Below are positions 8,041 to 9,019 of a stretch of DNA of 9,019 bases, piece after piece. The DNA lies in NCBI GenBank assembly GCA_902525995.1, contig CABZJG010000067.1, forward strand, positions 1-9,019, in the 5' to 3' direction. Source of the stretch: Paracoccaceae bacterium (GTDB lineage: Bacteria > Pseudomonadota > Alphaproteobacteria > Rhodobacterales > Rhodobacteraceae). A program made the position numbers and the translations under genes. The stretch's first letter is position 1. Each line of letters opens with the position of its first letter. Below the pieces are notes generated by a model. It made no database searches. It saw only the letters and a list, made by a program, of their open reading frames with translations, and had not been told where the DNA came from.

Positions 8041-8165
8041 TTATACGGCATGCTGTTCGCGACGCACTAAAAGCCCATAAATACAACGAGGTATGTTTGT
8101 CGGGATTGAACCCAACAAAGTAAAAACAGCATAACCAATGAGATGACCTTTAGCTTTACAGCCTG
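8041..8165 (-). other. Unidentified sequence between the ubiE break and dnaA
   Basis: These 125 bases start where UbiE similarity stops (codon 168, near 8165) and end one base before the longest dnaA frame. On the minus strand one frame is open throughout and stops at TAA (8043-8041). It reads SGCKAKGHLIGYAVFTLLGS followed by a tail ending IYGLLVRREQHAV, with a hydrophobic stretch followed by basic residues. This could be the 3' end of another gene joined to ubiE out of frame, or non-coding sequence that is open by chance. I do not recognise the peptide. It does not resemble the UbiE or UbiB C-termini I know. Confidence 0.4.
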
Positions 8166-8666
8166 AACCATCAGGCGGCCACCGGGCCTAAGAACACGAA
8201 AGGCTTCGTTCAAGGCGTCCTGTGGGCGTGTCACATTGCGAATGCCAAAACTGATTGTATAGACATCAAAACTATTATCGGGAAACGGCAGAGCCATCGC
8301 ATCGCCGACTGACCAATCCAGTTGATCAACCATCTGACTGGCTTCGGCACGTTTACGGCCCTCAACAAGCATTTCTTCGGTCAAATCCAAAACTGTCGCA
8401 TGGCCTTGTCCTGCAAGCTTTAAAAACCGATAGGCAATGTCGCCCGTTCCACCTGCAACATCCAATAGCTTTTGCCCTGAGCGCGGTGCCAGCCAATCCA
8501 TCATTGCGTCTTTCCAAACCCGGTGGATACCGCCAGACATCACATCATTCATGATATCATAACGTGAGGCCACGCTGCCAAAAACGCCTTGGACACGGCC
8601 TGCTTTTTCCGACTCGGTTACCGTCTCAAATCCGAAGTGGGTTGTTTTCTCTGACTGATCAGCCAT
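8067..8666 (-). CDS. ubiE: Ubiquinone/menaquinone methyltransferase UbiE, C-terminally truncated
   Basis: UbiE is a cytoplasmic class I SAM-dependent C-methyltransferase of ubiquinone synthesis. From the ATG at 8666 the opening MADQSEKTTHFGFETV, then VFGSVASRYDIMNDVMSGGI (29-48), is typical of Rhodobacterales UbiE. SAM motif I is LLDVAGGTGDIA (67-78), then DLTEEML (94-100), GDAMALPFPDNSFD (121-134), TISFGIRNV (137-145) and FRVLRPGGRLMV (156-167). After Val167 similarity ends. A normal protein continues LEFS... for about 80 more residues to roughly 250. Here 32 unrelated hydrophobic residues (QAVKLKVISLVMLFLLCW...) lead to a TAG at 8069-8067, giving 199 residues. The missing part includes the C-terminal core strands and the substrate-side region, so the product is probably inactive. 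A GTG at 8696 would add ten residues, but MADQ fits the family better. It is divergent from mutM and followed by dnaA rather than ubiB. Confidence 0.85.
   Translation of the reverse strand: MADQSEKTTHFGFETVTESEKAGRVQGVFGSVASRYDIMNDVMSGGIHRVWKDAMMDWLAPRSGQKLLDVAGGTGDIAYRFLKLAGQGHATVLDLTEEMLVEGRKRAEASQMVDQLDWSVGDAMALPFPDNSFDVYTISFGIRNVTRPQDALNEAFRVLRPGGRLMVQAVKLKVISLVMLFLLCWVQSRQTYLVVFMGF
8096..8119. repeat. 9-bp inverted repeat inside the unidentified sequence
   Basis: TTTGTCGGG (8096-8104) and CCCAACAAA (8111-8119) flank the 6-base loop ATTGAA. On either strand this gives a 9-bp stem with one wobble or mismatch position (on the minus strand T-G). No T run follows on either strand, so it is not a standard intrinsic terminator. 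It lies within the tail between the ubiE break and dnaA. It could be chance or the remains of a structured element. Confidence 0.45.
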
Positions 8667-8875
8667 ATGCGGGCGCTCTCGTTTTTCAACACACACTTAC
8701 AGTATGAGCAGGCGTGAATACAATGCGGCAGTTGCGCCTGTTTTTTTCATTTTAATTGCAGGCAAGCCTACAAGAATTGGAAGCATGAGCCGTATTCAAA
8801 TTTCACGACAGAGTTCTGGAAAGCACTGGCTCAAAGCTATATAGACAATAGAGCCAAAAACCGGGAAGACCAAAA
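8667..8875. other. Divergent intergenic region between ubiE and mutM
   Basis: These 209 bases separate the two divergent starts. They must hold the promoters for both genes, but I find no pair of boxes good enough to call. TATATA (8838-8843) is a possible -10 for mutM, without a good -35. The region also holds the terminator-like hairpin at 8709-8747. The minus-strand frame at 8803-8997, which overlaps the mutM start, looks like chance. Confidence 0.5.
8709..8747 (+). terminator. Terminator-like hairpin with T run, plus-strand orientation
   Basis: CAGGCG (8709-8714) and CGCCTG (8735-8740) form a perfect 6-bp G/C-rich stem, followed directly by seven T (8741-8747) on the plus strand. The loop is long (20 bases), which weakens the call. 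No plus-strand gene ends to its left; the nearest feature there is ubiE on the other strand. It might stop antisense transcription of ubiE before mutM, end a small RNA, or be chance. Confidence 0.3.
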
Positions 8876-9019
8876 ATGCCTGAATTGCCCGAAGTCGAAA
8901 CCGTTCTGCGCGGCCTTGCGCCGGTTTTAGAGGGCAGAACCATTGTAAAGGCAAAGGTAAACCGACCGGATCTAAGATGGCCCTTTCCCGAAAACATGGC
9001 CGGACGTATCAGCGGGCAG
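8876..9019 (+). CDS. mutM: Formamidopyrimidine-DNA glycosylase (MutM/Fpg), 3' end outside window
   Basis: MutM is a bifunctional base-excision repair glycosylase and AP lyase that removes 8-oxoguanine and formamidopyrimidines. Only 48 codons lie in the window. They begin MPELPEVETVLRGLAPVLEG, the family signature, in which Pro2 is the catalytic nucleophile after Met removal and Glu3 is catalytic. RPDLRWPFPENM (30-41) also fits. The catalytic Lys near position 57, the H2TH motif and the zinc finger lie beyond the edge. The start is ATG at 8876, with GGAAG 7 bases upstream. It is divergent from ubiE and, unusually, also transcribed away from dnaA. Confidence 0.95.
   Translation, partial: MPELPEVETVLRGLAPVLEGRTIVKAKVNRPDLRWPFPENMAGRISGQ

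Noticed and set aside
7951..8066. Possible replication origin beside dnaA
   Set aside because: I looked for TTATCCACA-like boxes here, in the dnaA-dnaN gap and in the ubiE-mutM gap, and found no cluster and no A/T-rich unwinding stretch.
8093..8122. tRNA-like T-arm (GGGTTCAATCCC on the minus strand)
   Set aside because: The loop is one base short of a T-loop. No acceptor, D or anticodon arm can be built around it.
8803..8997. Minus-strand 64-codon frame opposite the mutM start
   Set aside because: It overlaps a certain gene start on the other strand and has no recognisable protein features.

Overview
The window looks like the dnaA-dnaN-recF-gyrB neighbourhood of an alphaproteobacterial chromosome, most likely Rhodobacterales (Roseobacter-type). 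The evidence is the wording of DnaA, GyrB and UbiE, and a LysE-family exporter sitting between recF and gyrB. Base composition is moderate, judged by eye at about half G+C, so a marine low-GC member of the group is plausible. I could run no searches, so the lineage is an inference from recognised protein motifs.

Layout, left to right. Positions 1-914 (+) hold the 3' part of a low-specificity L-threonine aldolase gene, broken by an apparent one-base loss in a T run near 150-154. It converges on a leftward-transcribed block. In transcription order that block is: ubiE (8666-8067, truncated), dnaA (7950-6577), dnaN (6431-5313), recF (5244-4147), a LysE/RhtB-type exporter gene (4081-3461) and gyrB (3382-965). 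At the right edge mutM starts on the + strand at 8876 and runs out of the window after 48 codons. No stretch over 300 bases lacks a gene.

The core genes work together. DnaA loads the replication machinery, DnaN is the polymerase clamp, RecF acts in gap repair, and GyrB is the ATPase subunit of gyrase. gyrB appears to have its own good sigma70-like promoter and starts at TTG. dnaN has a weaker candidate promoter and a small leader hairpin. The exporter starts at GTG.

The unusual part is the right end. UbiE follows its family closely up to about residue 167. It then changes abruptly into an unrelated 32-residue hydrophobic tail and lacks about 80 C-terminal residues. The same 125 bases also read, in another frame, as a clean open tail ending in TAA one base before the longest possible dnaA frame. 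From what I recall of related genomes, the expected order is ubiB-ubiE diverging from mutM-(enoyl-CoA hydratase)-rpsT-dnaA. Here ubiE and mutM are flipped relative to dnaA, and ubiE is broken exactly where it meets dnaA. One inversion with a breakpoint inside ubiE would produce this, as would a chimeric assembly. I see no mobile element, CRISPR array, tRNA or rRNA, no DnaA-box cluster, and no convincing new defence or metabolic system.
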